Shown in pieces: positions 1-11,450 of a stretch of 64,000 nucleotides of DNA. This DNA comes from Tanypteryx hageni (lineage: Eukaryota > Arthropoda > Insecta > Odonata > Petaluridae), in NCBI GenBank assembly GCA_028673005.1, contig CM054113.1:171290837-171354836 (forward strand), in the 5' to 3' direction. Under the pieces are notes generated by a model that worked only from the letters and a program-made list of their open reading frames with translations, was not told the DNA's origin and did not search any database. The position numbers and the translations under genes were made by a program. Positions within the stretch are counted from its first letter, which is position 1; each line of letters opens with the position of its first letter.

Positions 1-351
1 TTTCTTCCAACTAGGATGCACAGGAAAACTATTTTCATTAAGGAAGTGTCCCAGATTCAACTCTGGGAAACTATTATATTTTCCCATAAGTTTACACAGG
101 AGTTGAGATTTTTCAAGCTGCAAGGTTTATTTCCTTCATTCATTAAAAGACGTAAATATGGACCGAATTTAATTGTTTTTGCTTTATTCAATGGCTAAAA
201 CTACAGAATATCTTATTCTTGCAATGTTTAGATGTTACACGGAAGAATTTGACAGAAATAAGCATACCTTTTAAAAATTTTATTACTTTTTGTAATCTTT
301 CCGGGTGTTGCCAAGGTGACCCTCATTGTTGCCTCCGATTGAATTAGCATC
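1..351. other. Flank with no identifiable gene
   Basis: AT-rich sequence with only short chance reading frames. I see no splice-bounded coding exon, RNA gene or transposon end. It is the left flank of the hAT insertion that starts at 360. Confidence 0.5.
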
Positions 352-359
352 TATTAAAC
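352..359. repeat. Target site duplication of hAT element, left copy
   Basis: The 8-mer tattaaac lies directly before the terminus CAGGGGTCGG and is repeated at 3461-3468 directly after the opposite terminus. Eight bases is the duplication length of hAT transposons. The same 8-mer recurs at 440-447 because the terminus has been tandemly duplicated. Confidence 0.85.
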
Positions 360-600
360 CAGGGGTCGGCAACCTTTTCACCTACGAGGGCGCAATTTAT
401 ATTACTGAGGACGTGAAGGGCGCAAGATCAGTTGATATCTATTAAACCAGGGGTCGGCAACCTTTTCACCTACGAGGGCGCAATTTATATTACTGAGGAC
501 GTGAAGGGCGCAATTTCAGTTGATATCTCTCTGTATCAGTGGTCACAACCTCTTTATCTATGAGGGCGCAACTTTAATTATTGGGGGCGTGAAGTGAAGT
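360..600. repeat. Tandemly repeated hAT terminus (three copies)
   Basis: Copies begin at 360, 448 and about 535. The first two are almost identical with an 88-bp period, and the duplicated unit includes the target-site 8-mer, so this duplication crosses the insertion junction. The third copy (cagtggtcacaacc...) is diverged and has no adjacent 8-mer, so it is probably an original subterminal repeat. Confidence 0.8.
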
Positions 601-701
601 AACAATAGTAGATGTGTACCAATATTTATTAAAATGATATTTTTGTGTATATATAAGAGAAAAACTATTAAAGAATTTATTATAAAAACATGAAAAATAA
701 A

Positions 702-2502
702 TCAAAGTGAAACTTGGGACTGCATATCTTCATCCAACTTGCTATAATTTGGTACATAACTCGAATTACCTGATCTTAGGCAGTTGTCTAAACTGTAATT
801 GGTGAGTCTCCATCGGTACTTGGATTTCAAGTGTTCCATGCTTGAAAAAATAGACTCGCAAGTGTATGTTGAAGCACAGTAAGAATATATTTTTACGGCA
901 CATTTTCTTAATAATGGATAGCGATTTTCGTCAAATAAATTCCAAAAGTTTTCATCATTTTTATGTGACCTTAAAATAATATCATTCTGCATATTTATTA
1001 TTTCCATTTCTAAGTCCTCGGTGTTAACGATATTAAAGTAAGTTCCAATATTAACAGACATATCATTGTCCATAAAATTGAATGGATTATCAAAGAATGT
1101 TATTATGGGTTCTACTTCAGAAAACTGATGAAACCTAAAATTAAATTCCTTCAGGAGAGTTTCAATGTGTTGTGAAAATGGTTCAGTGGTAACATTTTCA
1201 TCAGTCAGACTCTCAATAACATATTTTAAATTTGGGAAATGTGATAATGAATTTCTCTCTAGGTGAGACTTCCACAATGCCAATTTACATTTGAATGCAC
1301 CTACTGCACTTATCATTTTTGCATTGTTGATTTTTCCCTTGCATCTCCATATTCAGTTCGTTCAATTTTATAGTTATATAACAAGCAATCCGGAATCCAT
1401 CAACCAAACTTTGTCATCCAACTGTGCATAATATTCATTTCTTGACATGAGAAATTCCTTTACCCCCTTTATGAGATTTATAAACCTCACAAGTATTTTG
1501 CCTCTGTTGAGCCATCTAACTTCGGTATGTAAAAGGAGATCATCGAATTGGGCATCTTCACCTTGTAAAAGCAGTTTAAACAATCGGTGTTGCATTAGTA
1601 CAACTCTTATGGAATTTATTATTTTTGTTACTGTTTTCATGACGTTGAAAATGAAGAACTTTTGCGCATAACATTTCTTGGTGTATAATGCGGTGATATG
1701 AAATAAATTTTGGAAAGAGAGGGTCTTCTTTACATAGCGCAATAAATCCTTTTTTACAACTTGTCATCGAAGGTGCACCATCTGTAGTAATTGCGGTCAA
1801 CATCATTAATGATATATTACTTTCTTGGACATATTTTTTAAAGCTTAAAAAATGTCTTCACCTCTTGTTCATCCCTTTAATGAAAGAATTTTAAGAAATT
1901 CTTCCTTTCCTGAAAAATCATTAAACACCATCTTCACAACCATAGCCAATTGAGAAGTGTCTGATGTGTGTTGACTCATCCAGTTGCAACGAGAAGGAAA
2001 TACATTTTTGTAAATCATTTACCAACTCTTTCTCCATATTGGTTGCAATAACTTCAATTCTTCTTGTAACTGTACTTGCTGGTAACTGAATCGTGTTGAT
2101 TGCTGAGGTAATTTCATTTTTATTATCTTCAAAAAGTGAGTCAGCAATTGCTAACATGGCTTCTTTTACAATCTCGCCATCTTCAAAAGGCTTTTTCCTC
2201 TTGGCCAACAAATGCGAAATTTTAAGTGATGCAATCTTTGGTCTTTTTGATTGCTGCACTGGTCTGGTGAAAATGCTCTGCTGTTTAGTTAAAATAGATT
2301 TCATATCAGAAATTTTCTTTTTCTTCATCTCAGAGTTTAACGGATAACTAGTATTAAAATGTCTTTCAACATTACTTTTCTTTGCAAGTGCGACACAAGC
2401 ATTGCACAATAAACAAACACACTTTCCTTTCAAATCAACATAACAGAATTGTTCTTCCCAATCAACATTGAAGTAATATGTCCTTTGCCTCTTATTACTC
2501 AT
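702..2502 (-). pseudogene. hAT transposase (ZBED/GTF2IRD2-like), frameshifted
   Basis: The reading runs from the ATG at 2502 to the stop at 702 on the minus strand. The first block (2502 to about 1985) has a BED-like finger (CVCLLCNACV...VERHF) and the LQLDEST motif, which carries the first catalytic Asp of hAT transposases. A one-base shift near 1970 continues as SDTSQLAMVVKMVFNDF. A further block has AITTDGAPSMTS, then HTEVRWLNRGKIL (1374-1742). The final block (702-1316) has the C-terminal dimerisation signature CESIFSSMEHLKSKYRWRLT. Domain order matches the family, but at least three frame changes make it a pseudogene. I cannot tell whether a related autonomous copy exists elsewhere. Confidence 0.85.
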
Positions 2503-2626
2503 AATGGGGATGAAATTTTCTTAAATGAATTAATAAACACAACACACTGAATATCGGGAAAATATCAGAAATATTGTGAACTGTTGATCAATTGAAATTG
2601 ATTTATGTTTAACCACTGGCTGATAT

Positions 2627-3325
2627 TGTAAGAGACGAAGAAAAATCTCCCAAACCCTGTACTTTGTATACTAAGCGAAGAACGGAACTCTGAAACCAAC
2701 GACTTTCAACAATAACTTGAGGAAAGTTATGCTACAAGACGGAAGACAGAACTCCGAAACCAACGTCTTTTGACAAGAACTTGGGAGTTTCACGCGACAT
2801 AGGGAAATAGTTTTCCCGTGTCGAGCGCCTACCTCCAAATAGCCTGAACTGGCTAATGGAGCTATAGTACATGACGGGTTGAGAACAAGGATCTCAGTTA
2901 GCCTTGCATCAGTAATAGCGATTGAAGGCGACAGGACACCTTCACCTAGCATAAACTAGGGGTGGAGAATTCCCTATCTTTTCGTATGAGAACGTTTGTA
3001 TGAATTGCCAGCACAGGCACGGCAATCACACAAACACGATAGCGGCTTCCCCTACTCTCGGCAAGTAATCTCCGAAAAACGCTGTGAAGGATGTATTTAT
3101 ACTAGGGCAGGGTAGGGAGAAGGAAAAGGGACGTGGATAAACAAGAGAGGGGTAACGGAGGAGTTATTATGGAAAGAACTCTGTCAATGACAACAATGTC
3201 TTTATCCAACAATGTATGCCCCCATTCTGTTCGCTTATAAGTCCTGACCTTGACGATGTCATTTTGTACCAGACATACGATTCCTCGGTGTGATGTAAGA
3301 TTAAGATGTTGGTTACAAAGTTCTA
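2627..3325. other. Compositionally distinct block in the hAT 5' region, unidentified
   Basis: This stretch is visibly richer in G and C than its surroundings. It contains two related motifs, aacggaactctgaaaccaacg near 2682 and cagaactccgaaaccaacg near 2748, and a TATA-like gtatttatacta near 3090. It begins tgtaagaga, so a solo LTR nested in the hAT element was considered. I found no matching CA end with a target duplication, so it stays unassigned. Confidence 0.35.
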
Positions 3326-3460
3326 TTCTTCATCTTGTTCCGCAACTTATTGGTCTTCTGAGAGTTTTCCGTAATTGTTTAACTTGAGTTCTCTTTTTGG
3401 CTGGCGGGTGACACACAAATGTCTTGCGGGCGCCATGGCACCCGTGGTCACCGACCTCTG

Positions 3461-3468
3461 TATTAAAC
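3461..3468. repeat. Target site duplication of hAT element, right copy
   Basis: tattaaac, identical to 352-359, directly follows the right terminus (minus-strand CAGAGGTCGG). Confidence 0.85.
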
Positions 3469-4006
3469 CTCCAAATAGATGATAGAATTAAGGTATTTGC
3501 TTGGCATTTTTTATGAAGCATCGAAATTATAATTGTAGCAATGTCAAACTTAATAGATTGCAATGTTAATAATTGCAGATAATAATTATTCAGTAAACTA
3601 TGTGGACTGCGGGCATTTTTAATGATCGACCAAAAGAAAAAATGTTTTATTTCAATTTCGTAAGGGAGAAGCAATTAAAATTGCACATATAAATTATAAA
3701 AACAAACTTGAAATTGAAAATGTCAGTTGTCTAATTTTACAAGGAAAAATGAGCTATTATTACCGTTAAACATGCAGATTTCTGACTGACTTTGCAAAAG
3801 TTATTGCAGGTATCACTAGTTTATTTGCATTTGCCAATGACAAAAAGTAGGTGTATTTGAAAGGAAATGAACCATACAGATATTTAAGAGGAAAATTAAG
3901 CAAAATCATTTGCATAAACTTTAATTTTTCATGAGAAACACTATAAATCTTTACAAGTGTTTAAAAAAAATAACATGAAAAATGAGAAATAGATTATCAA
4001 GTTTCA
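3469..4006 (-). other. NOP56 3' untranslated and downstream region
   Basis: Downstream of the NOP56 stop on the minus strand. A TTTATT near 3818-3825 on the plus strand gives AATAAA on the sense strand, a plausible polyadenylation signal roughly 190 bp past the stop. No other gene is visible. Confidence 0.4.
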
Positions 4007-7000
4007 TTAATCTTCTTCTGTCTTTTTGCTTTTCTTCTTCTTCTTTTTGGGAGGACCTTCAGCAGCCTCATCTGAAAAAATTCAACAAGCGGTTCATTAA
4101 ACTGAAAAGATTCTTTCTCACACATTTACAATGATTAGGATGTTATTTAAGACAAAAATAAAATATTTTGAAAGGAAATGCAGCAAAATGAATGCTTAGC
4201 ATTAAAGAATTAGGAATTATTAACACTTATACAGCTACAGCACAAAGTAGACATTTTGAAGACATTAAGAAAAAGTTCATTAGCATCCTTTGGCATCAAT
4301 CTGTAATATACGCCCAGTTAAGGCGATTAGAATAAATAAACCTTTAAAAGTACTATAAAAAATACCTTCCACATTTTACTAAGTATCAACTAGAGGTGCA
4401 TAACAACTGGTCTGCAATAATTTAACTGTAAATACAAGTTCCTTAAATGAAATCGACATACCATTTTCACCAACTGTATTATTTAACTCTTGTTCCCCAT
4501 TCACACTATTATTTAATTGGTCCTCTTCTCTTTTTCTCTTCTTATCCTTTTTCTTCTTCTTTTTGGCCAAGTTAGTCTGAAAAAAGAAAATATTCCATTA
4601 TTTGTGACGAAAACATACAAGAAAAATTTATCAAACACAATGACCCATAAAAATCATATAAAAGAATATGATAAAGAAATATTCTTAAGAATAATACCAG
4701 ACGGAGAGCTTCTTCCACAGCTTCTGTCATAACTTCTATGTTTGCCTTGGGTATCTCCCCACTTTCATAAAATTTCAATCTGTCTTCAACTTGCTGCTTC
4801 AACTTCTCACCAAACACAACATTTGGATTATCTGTAAACCATGTTATTTTTTAAAAGACAAGTTTAGATTTTAAGTCAACTACAGCAAAATCAAAATTTT
4901 GAATAGCCTTACCTGAAAAACAATCTATCCTTGATGCTATTGAGCACTTATTTGCTAAATAGCGAGATATTCTACCTTTATTTTTAGCTCCTGCTCTTCC
5001 AATAAAGGTGGAATGAAAGAGTAATCCATACTTGGGCGTATTTCCTCGTGTTTTTAGGGCTCTAAAAATGAAAGCAGTATTTTATTTTACTCACCAATCG
5101 GAAATATAAAAAACTCATCATTTCAGTATACACCCAGTCCCCGACTAACACAACTGGTCATTCGGTTTAACACGATTTCTCCACGACTTCTCTACGATTG
5201 TGAAAAAGGTCTAGAAAGCAGAAATGGAAACAAACTTCAGCCCTGCTCTTCATTAATTGCAGATGACAATGAGCCCATTATCGTAACATCTGATCCAGAG
5301 AATGAGTTTGACAATTTATATGAGTCTGACGCACAAGACAAGGGATTTCATAGTTTTTGAACTGCATTGTAGAAAAATACCATTCTTGAATGTTTTTAAA
5401 ATTTCCTCTTGACCATTTTTGTAATTTTCTATAGATCATACGTTGTTATCTTTTGAAAAATTATTTCATACATTAAAACAAAAATGTTTAATTCTTAGTT
5501 ATTTGTTTGAAATTAACATTTTACAAATCTTCTAAATAACGTCTGCTAAATAAATGGTGAACAGTTGAACACCTGACTTAAAATGACAGTCATCTACATC
5601 AAAAAATACACTGGAGTGTATGGTTCACATTTTATTGCTGGTGGGAGTAAGAAACCAAGAAAAGTTATATCGCTAGAGCAAAAACTAGATTTAATCAAGT
5701 GCTATGAGAACAATGAACGAACACGTGTAATCGTTCATCATACAGGTCTTATTGAAGCAACGCTATGAACCATCCATGTTACCATCATTTCTTTTCTGTA
5801 AAAATGAGTAACATGTATGAAATATACAAAAACAAAGAAAAAACAAAGCATTAACCAAAGTATAGTCATAATAAAGGAATAAAATTAAAAATGTCAATCA
5901 GCTTAGGATGCTGAGTGCATCTCCCTCTATTTACATTATTACTTATGAGAAATTCGTGTCCAACTAACATGATTTCACCTTACATTCTATTTAAATTCAA
6001 TCCTGTTCCTTTTGAGTTTGCATTACTAATACCAACATTTTTCATAACTCCCAAATATTTCTTATAACTTAAATATACAAAAACTATCTTAATCTTCTAA
6101 TTTAGTTTGTGGGACATCTTCCTACAGAAGTTTGCTTTGATCTTGCAATACCATCACAATAACACCTTCAGAAATATCACTTTTCATGGTGTCTTCTGTG
6201 ATCAATCTGGATTAATACATCCACAACTATAATGACACCAAATTTGCCAGATCTTGATCTTTACTTGAAAAATTCTACTAATTCATTTTGTCAATTATTT
6301 TCACTGCATATTCACATAATAAATTTATGCCTCAGCTTGTAACATAGAACTTTGTTATGCAGCATATTTCTCATTCCTTAATTTATCATATCTTTTTAAT
6401 AGCCCTTCATTATAACCATTTGAGATCAATCTGATATCCTATAACTAAAAATTTGATTTAATTTAATTAAAAATAACTTTTTACAAAGCATTCTATTTTA
6501 TAAACAGTTGACCTGCAGTTAACGACAATTCAATGTTTAGATCAAACCAAGACCAATTCTTTTTCAAAATCGCCTTACGATGTCACAATTATTACTTAAA
6601 ACCAATAAAAACATAATACAATATGTAGCAAAGATCGATCATTAAATTAAGATTAAGAATACAAAAAGAATTCTCTATCGAAATCTAAAAATTATGTATG
6701 AACGTTAAATAAGGCAGTCAGAAATGACAAAACACCAAGCATATTAATAATTGTAATTTTAACTTGACGCTTCTCTAATGAGGCTTTTATTTCGAATGGA
6801 ATATTATGATCCAAACTTGAATCACTTCAACGACCATTTCTATAGAATAAACAATGATGAACGACGAATATTTAAGAAACAACGAAAACTGAAAGCAACA
6901 AAAAGAAGTACAATATACTAGATATAAATGATAAAACACTTGCTAAAATAAATTACGTAAAATAACCTGAGAAAATCTCAGAAGTTAGAATTTGCACTGA

Positions 7001-7275
7001 TCGAAGGTTTGAAGCACTATTGAAATAAGTTTATTTCCGTTAACATAAGAAAATAGTAAACATCTACTAATAGATAAGTGGGATTTTAACAATGTCCTTT
7101 CGCATGCCAATGTTTATTACACGTTTCTCTTAAAACGTGATAAAATTTTGGATCAAAAAGTAACCCTTCCTCAAGACGAAAAGTCCTGCCAGGTTTAGTT
7201 GCATTTTCTCAAATGGTGTCAAAATGTATAAAGAATAAGCAAACAAACTTGCGACAAAAATATTTTTATAAATAT

Positions 7276-7348
<73 letters not shown>

Positions 7349-10300
7349 CATACATCTAGAAGATAAAAGGCACTGTGTGTCAGTCTAGCACTCACATTGG
7401 GATGTATCCACATCCGTCCCTTTTTACGTTTTTCTGCATTAAAGCAATTAAAGCTGCAGCTAGAAGCGTGATTTAGTCTTCCAATTCTAACATGTTTCTT
7501 TCACATTTCACTAAAACTTATCTCTAGCGATGAAGTGGATTCTAACTCTGAAGTTGGTATGCATGAGCATAGGGGATTTCTTAGGAGTAAGCTCACTCAG
7601 TCTCGCTCAACAGAGCTGCAAATTTTATTTGCACGCTCAAGGTAGCCACTCAAGAGAGCCTAGTGTGAATGGGGCATTAGATACCAGCCACTTGCCAGTT
7701 CACTACCACATTACTTTGGTAGGCACCCTGTCTAAGGGTTAAATTGAGTTTTATTTATCCCCTCTGTATTGCGTGGTTCTAGTCAGCATGCCTCAGCCAC
7801 TACTTCAGCCGTTAATCGAATAGCATCTGTCAGTTTTTTAATTTTTTTAAAAATCCTGTGGAATTGTCTCAAAAGAGACAATCTGAGTCAACTGCAGCTG
7901 GTGCTTCTAAGTGACTAACTTTGAAGCATAAAGTTGACACAATAAAAGTGCATGCAAGAGGAGAGATGCCGACTGCAAAATTTATGTTTTTAGGTTGTCT
8001 TATAAAAGTACATTGTTCATTGGTCAATGAAGATTAATTCTTCATTTCAATAACAATATTTAGGTGAAAAAGCTCTCTTAAGATTTTATTTTACTGTACT
8101 GAACTATTTTTATGATGTAGTAGACACTATAAGGATCAGACGCGTTAAACCGTACATAACGATTTGGTTTTTAATTATATTTTTTTAGGCTAATGTAGGT
8201 AAAGTCTTTATTTCATTGAAACATTTGGGTGAAAAGCATATCTCTATATTTTATTTTACTATACTATTTTTGGTATTTAGTAGGCACTGTAAGGACCAAA
8301 TGTGTGTTAAACTGTATGTAAAGACCACTAGGGATGTAAGATTCAGTTAACGAACCAAATTTGGTTAACAACCATTTGCAGGAATGAATCGCCAACATTA
8401 ACTGAGGGTCGCCTGTATTGTATCACACCTCATGTCAAAAAACATCATATTTCAAGTTTAATCAACAGACCACCTCAAGCAGTTCAAAAAATAACCAACA
8501 ATTTTACAAGGCACTAATGCTTCGTAACATGTCTGCATTTTAAATGTTATGGAAAAGGAATAAAAATATTGACTAAAATAAAACAATGATCACTAGCTTT
8601 GTTTTACCTGAAAAGAGCTTTCTCAGCACCAAGTATTTGCACTGTCGAGGCAGGATATTTTGCTAAGTTTGTGAGAGATCCAGCATGAGCAATTAATCTG
8701 GCACCAACTTGCTCACCAACCAGTGTTGCAAGGGAAGGGGCCACATTAACCATTTTCTCACGCAAGTACTCTGCTAATTTCCGTCTGTAGTCTGCAAGGG
8801 CAACTACTCTGCCAGCAAACACCTATTGAATAAGTAAAAATATAAAAACCAGGTTGTCTTAATTTCACCTTTATTAAACCAATTCCTCGAGTAATATTAT
8901 TGTTGTTACCAGAACTAAATTTTTTTATTAATTTAATAACATCAAAGAAAACATATTCAAACAGTAGTGAATTTAGGAGGGGTCGCACATAGCATGCCAG
9001 GGGCCCCGTGACGTATGGCAGTGCTTCTCAACTTAGGTTACGTGGAGCCCTAGGGTTCCATGTGAATTCGTGAAAATGGGGGAAAAAGGCAAGATTTCCC
9101 TACCGCTCAGTTACCCTAAATCTTGAATTTCTCCCTCACACTCAGTGATGGATGGATTTAAGGGGGGTCGCACTTAGCGCATGAGAGGGGTCCCTTGAAG
9201 TAAGGGGCCCTGAAAAAATGTTCGTGTATATAATCTCGGAAATATTAAATGTATCAATTTAAAAATCAGTGGAACCTCTCTATGATTCCATAGAAAAACG
9301 ATCATTAAGAGGCCCACAAAAGAGGGTAGCCATTAGGAGCATTTTCACTATACATATATTTAGATTGCCGAGCCCCTGACTGCTTAGCACCCGAGACACC
9401 CAAATGTTTAGTGCCAGGGGTCACAGAAGGCATAAATCTGCCACTGGATTCAAACAAGATTGTAAATGCTCAATGGTGATTAGATAATGGAGGGTAGGGT
9501 TGAAGTTAGAGCTACTGACGAATAATATTATTGGCCATATCGCACTGTTGTTTATTAAAAACTACTCTTGGATTTTCTTGCAATGTAAAGCCACAAAAAA
9601 GGCCAATCCAATTAGGTGGGAAAATTAGTATTCTTCCTACAATAATAACCTAATAACTTATTATGTCAATAGATATGGATTAAAAATAAATACCTTCACA
9701 TTTATAAGATCCATGGGGGATATATCCATGCCCATTGAGGATCTTGCTGCACTGAGAATGGCACGAGCCTTGCTCTCATCCTGTACAACTTCTTCCAGGG
9801 CCTCTAAATTTTCCTCTGAAAGCTCTTTGCGGTTACCTATCAACTTCGCTGCTTTCGCATACATATAATTCTCGGGAACAATTTTTATGAGCTCTGGAAA
9901 GTGGTATGAATACCATTCCCTTAAAAAAAAAAAGTTTATAGCATTAGGAAAAATTCGCTTAAGGACAATAAAAGCAAAGTTGAAATTTTCAGAATTTTTA
10001 TCCCAAACCATGACTTGAAATTGTGCAAGAGGTGAGCAAAATTAAAAATCTTGGGTATCCAAAGTCTTCACTTTAACAAAGGCTTCATAGGAGAAATTAG
10101 AATAATATTCATTTATATAATAATTTAATATAAAATAACAGTTTCACAAAAATTACTATTGGCCTTATGTACCTTATTCGCATAGCAAATGTATTGACAT
10201 CTTTATCCAACTGGTCTAGGAGAGCTATACTTTGAATAATCATGTTATCAGCGCGGTTGACATTGAACTTCACTTTTGCACGAGAATAGCTGTGACCCAA

Positions 10301-11183
10301 ACCTAGTTGAGATATGTCTGAAGTTTTGGCCGTAAATCCTTTGACAAGATTATGAAAATGTAAACGAATTCCTGAAATAAAAAAGTGTTACATTAAGTCA
10401 TGGTCACAATACCCGAAACATATATTAAGCACTTATATAGAAAAAACCAAACCAAGATTATTGAGTAAAAACGACAGGATCCAAGCTAGTTCCAAATAAT
10501 GCGAGAAATAACAACAAAGTCTTTTTAAGTCGAAACGTACTTTTCAATAAACCAAAACTTGAATTTCCCTGCGATCAATTAGTTGAATTGCCACACTAGT
10601 CAGTATCAAAAATGACAAACATACCTCGTATTATTTCTGGTACAGCACCTCCATTTTGGCATGTCACAGATAAAACTTCTTGAATTGCAGCTCCAAGTTT
10701 TGGCTCAATTATTCCTAGAATTATTTTTACTTTCTTAGTATTTTGAGGGAGGAAGGTTTCCAGAAACAGCGACAACTCTTCCGGCAAGACACCTACAAAA
10801 AACCATAATATTAGTTCATATATTTAGTTTAAAATCGATTATTTTAAAATATTGATGTCTTAAACACAAGGAATACCTTCCGAAATTTTGTTGATATTGT
10901 CTAATGCAACAACCGCAGTTTTAAAAGGTGTAAATCCTATGAGCTTCACAACTGCATTAAACCTCGCTAAATCTGTTACCGACTCTTCCACTTGCGGGAG
11001 AAGTACTCCTGCTTCTTCAAACTCTTTGACTTTGAAAAGAGCGTAACCCGCAGCATGTTCATAAAGAACAAATAATTGTGACTGAAATAATACAAAAAGT
11101 TTAAATGACTTAAAATATAACTGTAAAACATCATCAAAATATAATGACCAATACTAATAATAATAGAATTACGGCAATACCAT
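4007..11183 (-). CDS. NOP56: NOP56 ribonucleoprotein (box C/D snoRNP core), ten coding exons
   Basis: Nucleolar core protein of box C/D snoRNPs, which guide 2'-O-methylation of rRNA with NOP58, fibrillarin and the 15.5K protein. Coding exons, 5' to 3': 11183-11181 (start ATG only), 11081-10877, 10792-10625, 10371-10173, 9919-9694, 8822-8608, 5061-4913, 4831-4698, 4576-4462, 4071-4007. All are bounded by GT-AG and join in frame to 492 residues. Exon 2 encodes the N-terminal domain ([20 protein letters not shown]). Exons 4-6 encode the NOSIC and Nop domains, including the Nop signature [18 protein letters not shown] across the exon 6/7 join. The C-terminus has two Lys-rich tracts typical of NOP56. 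The one-codon first exon is the weakest call: it rests on ATG followed by gtattg and on phase. Intron 6 (5062-8607) has been enlarged by Tigger relics. Confidence 0.93.
5130..5990 (+). mobile_element. pogo/Tigger-like remnant in NOP56 intron 6
   Basis: At 5637-5760 the plus strand encodes [20 protein letters not shown] and then [20 protein letters not shown], a CENP-B/Tigger N-terminal helix-turn-helix. It stops at 5766 with no DDE domain following. A terminus-like sequence, cagtccccgactaacac, lies at 5136, and a related tccaactaacatgatttcacc lies near 5960. An acidic stretch ([20 protein letters not shown], about 5260-5325) may be from a transposase C-terminus. The order is scrambled, so this is a deleted or composite relic. 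Confidence 0.55.
5991..7275. other. NOP56 intron 6 interior, no feature seen
   Basis: AT-rich intronic sequence without coding exons, RNA genes or clear transposon ends. Confidence 0.4.
7278..7353. repeat. (TA)n microsatellite
   Basis: Nearly pure TA dinucleotide run with tacata interruptions at each end. It lies within NOP56 intron 6. Apparent reading frames across it are repeat artefacts. Confidence 0.95.
7354..7785. other. NOP56 intron 6, unassigned
   Basis: No coding homology or transposon end recognised between the TA tract and the second Tigger relic. Confidence 0.35.
7786..8425 (+). mobile_element. Second pogo/Tigger-like remnant in NOP56 intron 6
   Basis: About 7855-7990 on the plus strand reads [10 protein letters not shown], stop, [20 protein letters not shown]. 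This matches the start of a Tigger/jerky helix-turn-helix with one in-frame stop. The right end, read on the minus strand from about 8418, is caggcgaccctcagttaatg, resembling Tigger termini. Between them the sequence is filled by an imperfect tandem duplication. No DDE domain remains. Confidence 0.5.
8040..8325. repeat. Imperfect tandem duplication, about 167-bp period
   Basis: Two copies share tttcattgaaacatttgggtga-like starts, a ttttattttactRtact core, a tagtaggcactgtaaggaccaa-like segment and a gttaaaccgtacat-like end. Copy 1 is about 8040-8165 and copy 2 about 8208-8325. It lies inside the Tigger-like remnant. Confidence 0.65.
8985..9430. mobile_element. Cluster of DNA-transposon terminus fragments in NOP56 intron 5
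   Basis: GC-richer block containing cagtgcttctcaactta (about 9020), typical of hAT MITE ends, and cagtggaacctctcta (about 9270), typical of another DNA-transposon end. A repeated ggggtcgcacNtagc motif occurs near 8980 and 9164. No protein coding is visible, and the opposite ends were not found, so element limits are unknown. Confidence 0.4.
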
Positions 11184-11450
11184 TGCTTTTTAATTAATAC
11201 AGCACCACGTGAAGTCCATACGTACGCCACACGAATGTTATATAATGGGGATGAAACTGGAATGGGAAAAATTTTCCCAAGTTGTTGGCAAAAAGTCCCG
11301 ATTAGCAACATGGAGCGCTAGTGTGAACCGGATGTCAAATATCCAGCCAACAACAGCCAAAGACTACCCCTAATGGATTCTACACTTCCGGTGTTGATAT
11401 TTGGAAGCATTTTGGTGTTGTTGCCACGGTTTTTCTGTTTTGATAAAAAA
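11184..11450. promoter_or_regulatory. Short divergent intergenic region between NOP56 and the THAP-like sequence
   Basis: About 270 bp separate the NOP56 start (minus strand) from the ATG at 11451 (plus strand). This spacing would allow a bidirectional promoter, but I see no TATA box at a convincing distance for either side. The role is inferred from geometry only. Confidence 0.35.

Larger units (their letters stand above)
360..3460 (-). mobile_element. hAT-family DNA transposon, full length but decayed
   Basis: The left end reads CAGGGGTCGGCAACC. The right end, read on the minus strand, is CAGAGGTCGGTGACC, an imperfect terminal inverted repeat. Both ends are flanked by tattaaac, which fixes the element to about 3.1 kb. 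It carries a transposase in the minus orientation (702-2502) with BED-type zinc finger and hAT dimerisation motifs. Three copies of the terminus-like sequence lie in tandem at the left end. The transposase has several frameshifts, so the copy is not autonomous. The ends and eight-base duplication are direct observations; the hAT assignment is family knowledge. Confidence 0.88.

Noticed and set aside
2627..3332. Solo LTR nested in the hAT element
   Set aside because: It begins TG and contains a TATA-like motif, but no matching CA end with a 4-6 bp target duplication was found.
3330..3674. Minus-strand frame of 114 codons
   Set aside because: It spans the right hAT terminus and target duplication, so it cannot be an ancestral gene, and it matches nothing recognised.
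7130..7413. Short frames of Tyr-Ile repeats
   Set aside because: Translation of the (TA)n microsatellite.
4072..10624. Box C/D snoRNAs in NOP56 introns
   Set aside because: NOP56 introns host snoRNAs in some animals, so they were scanned by eye for RTGATGA paired with CTGA at suitable spacing near intron ends. No convincing pair was seen. A dedicated snoRNA search could still find a weak one.
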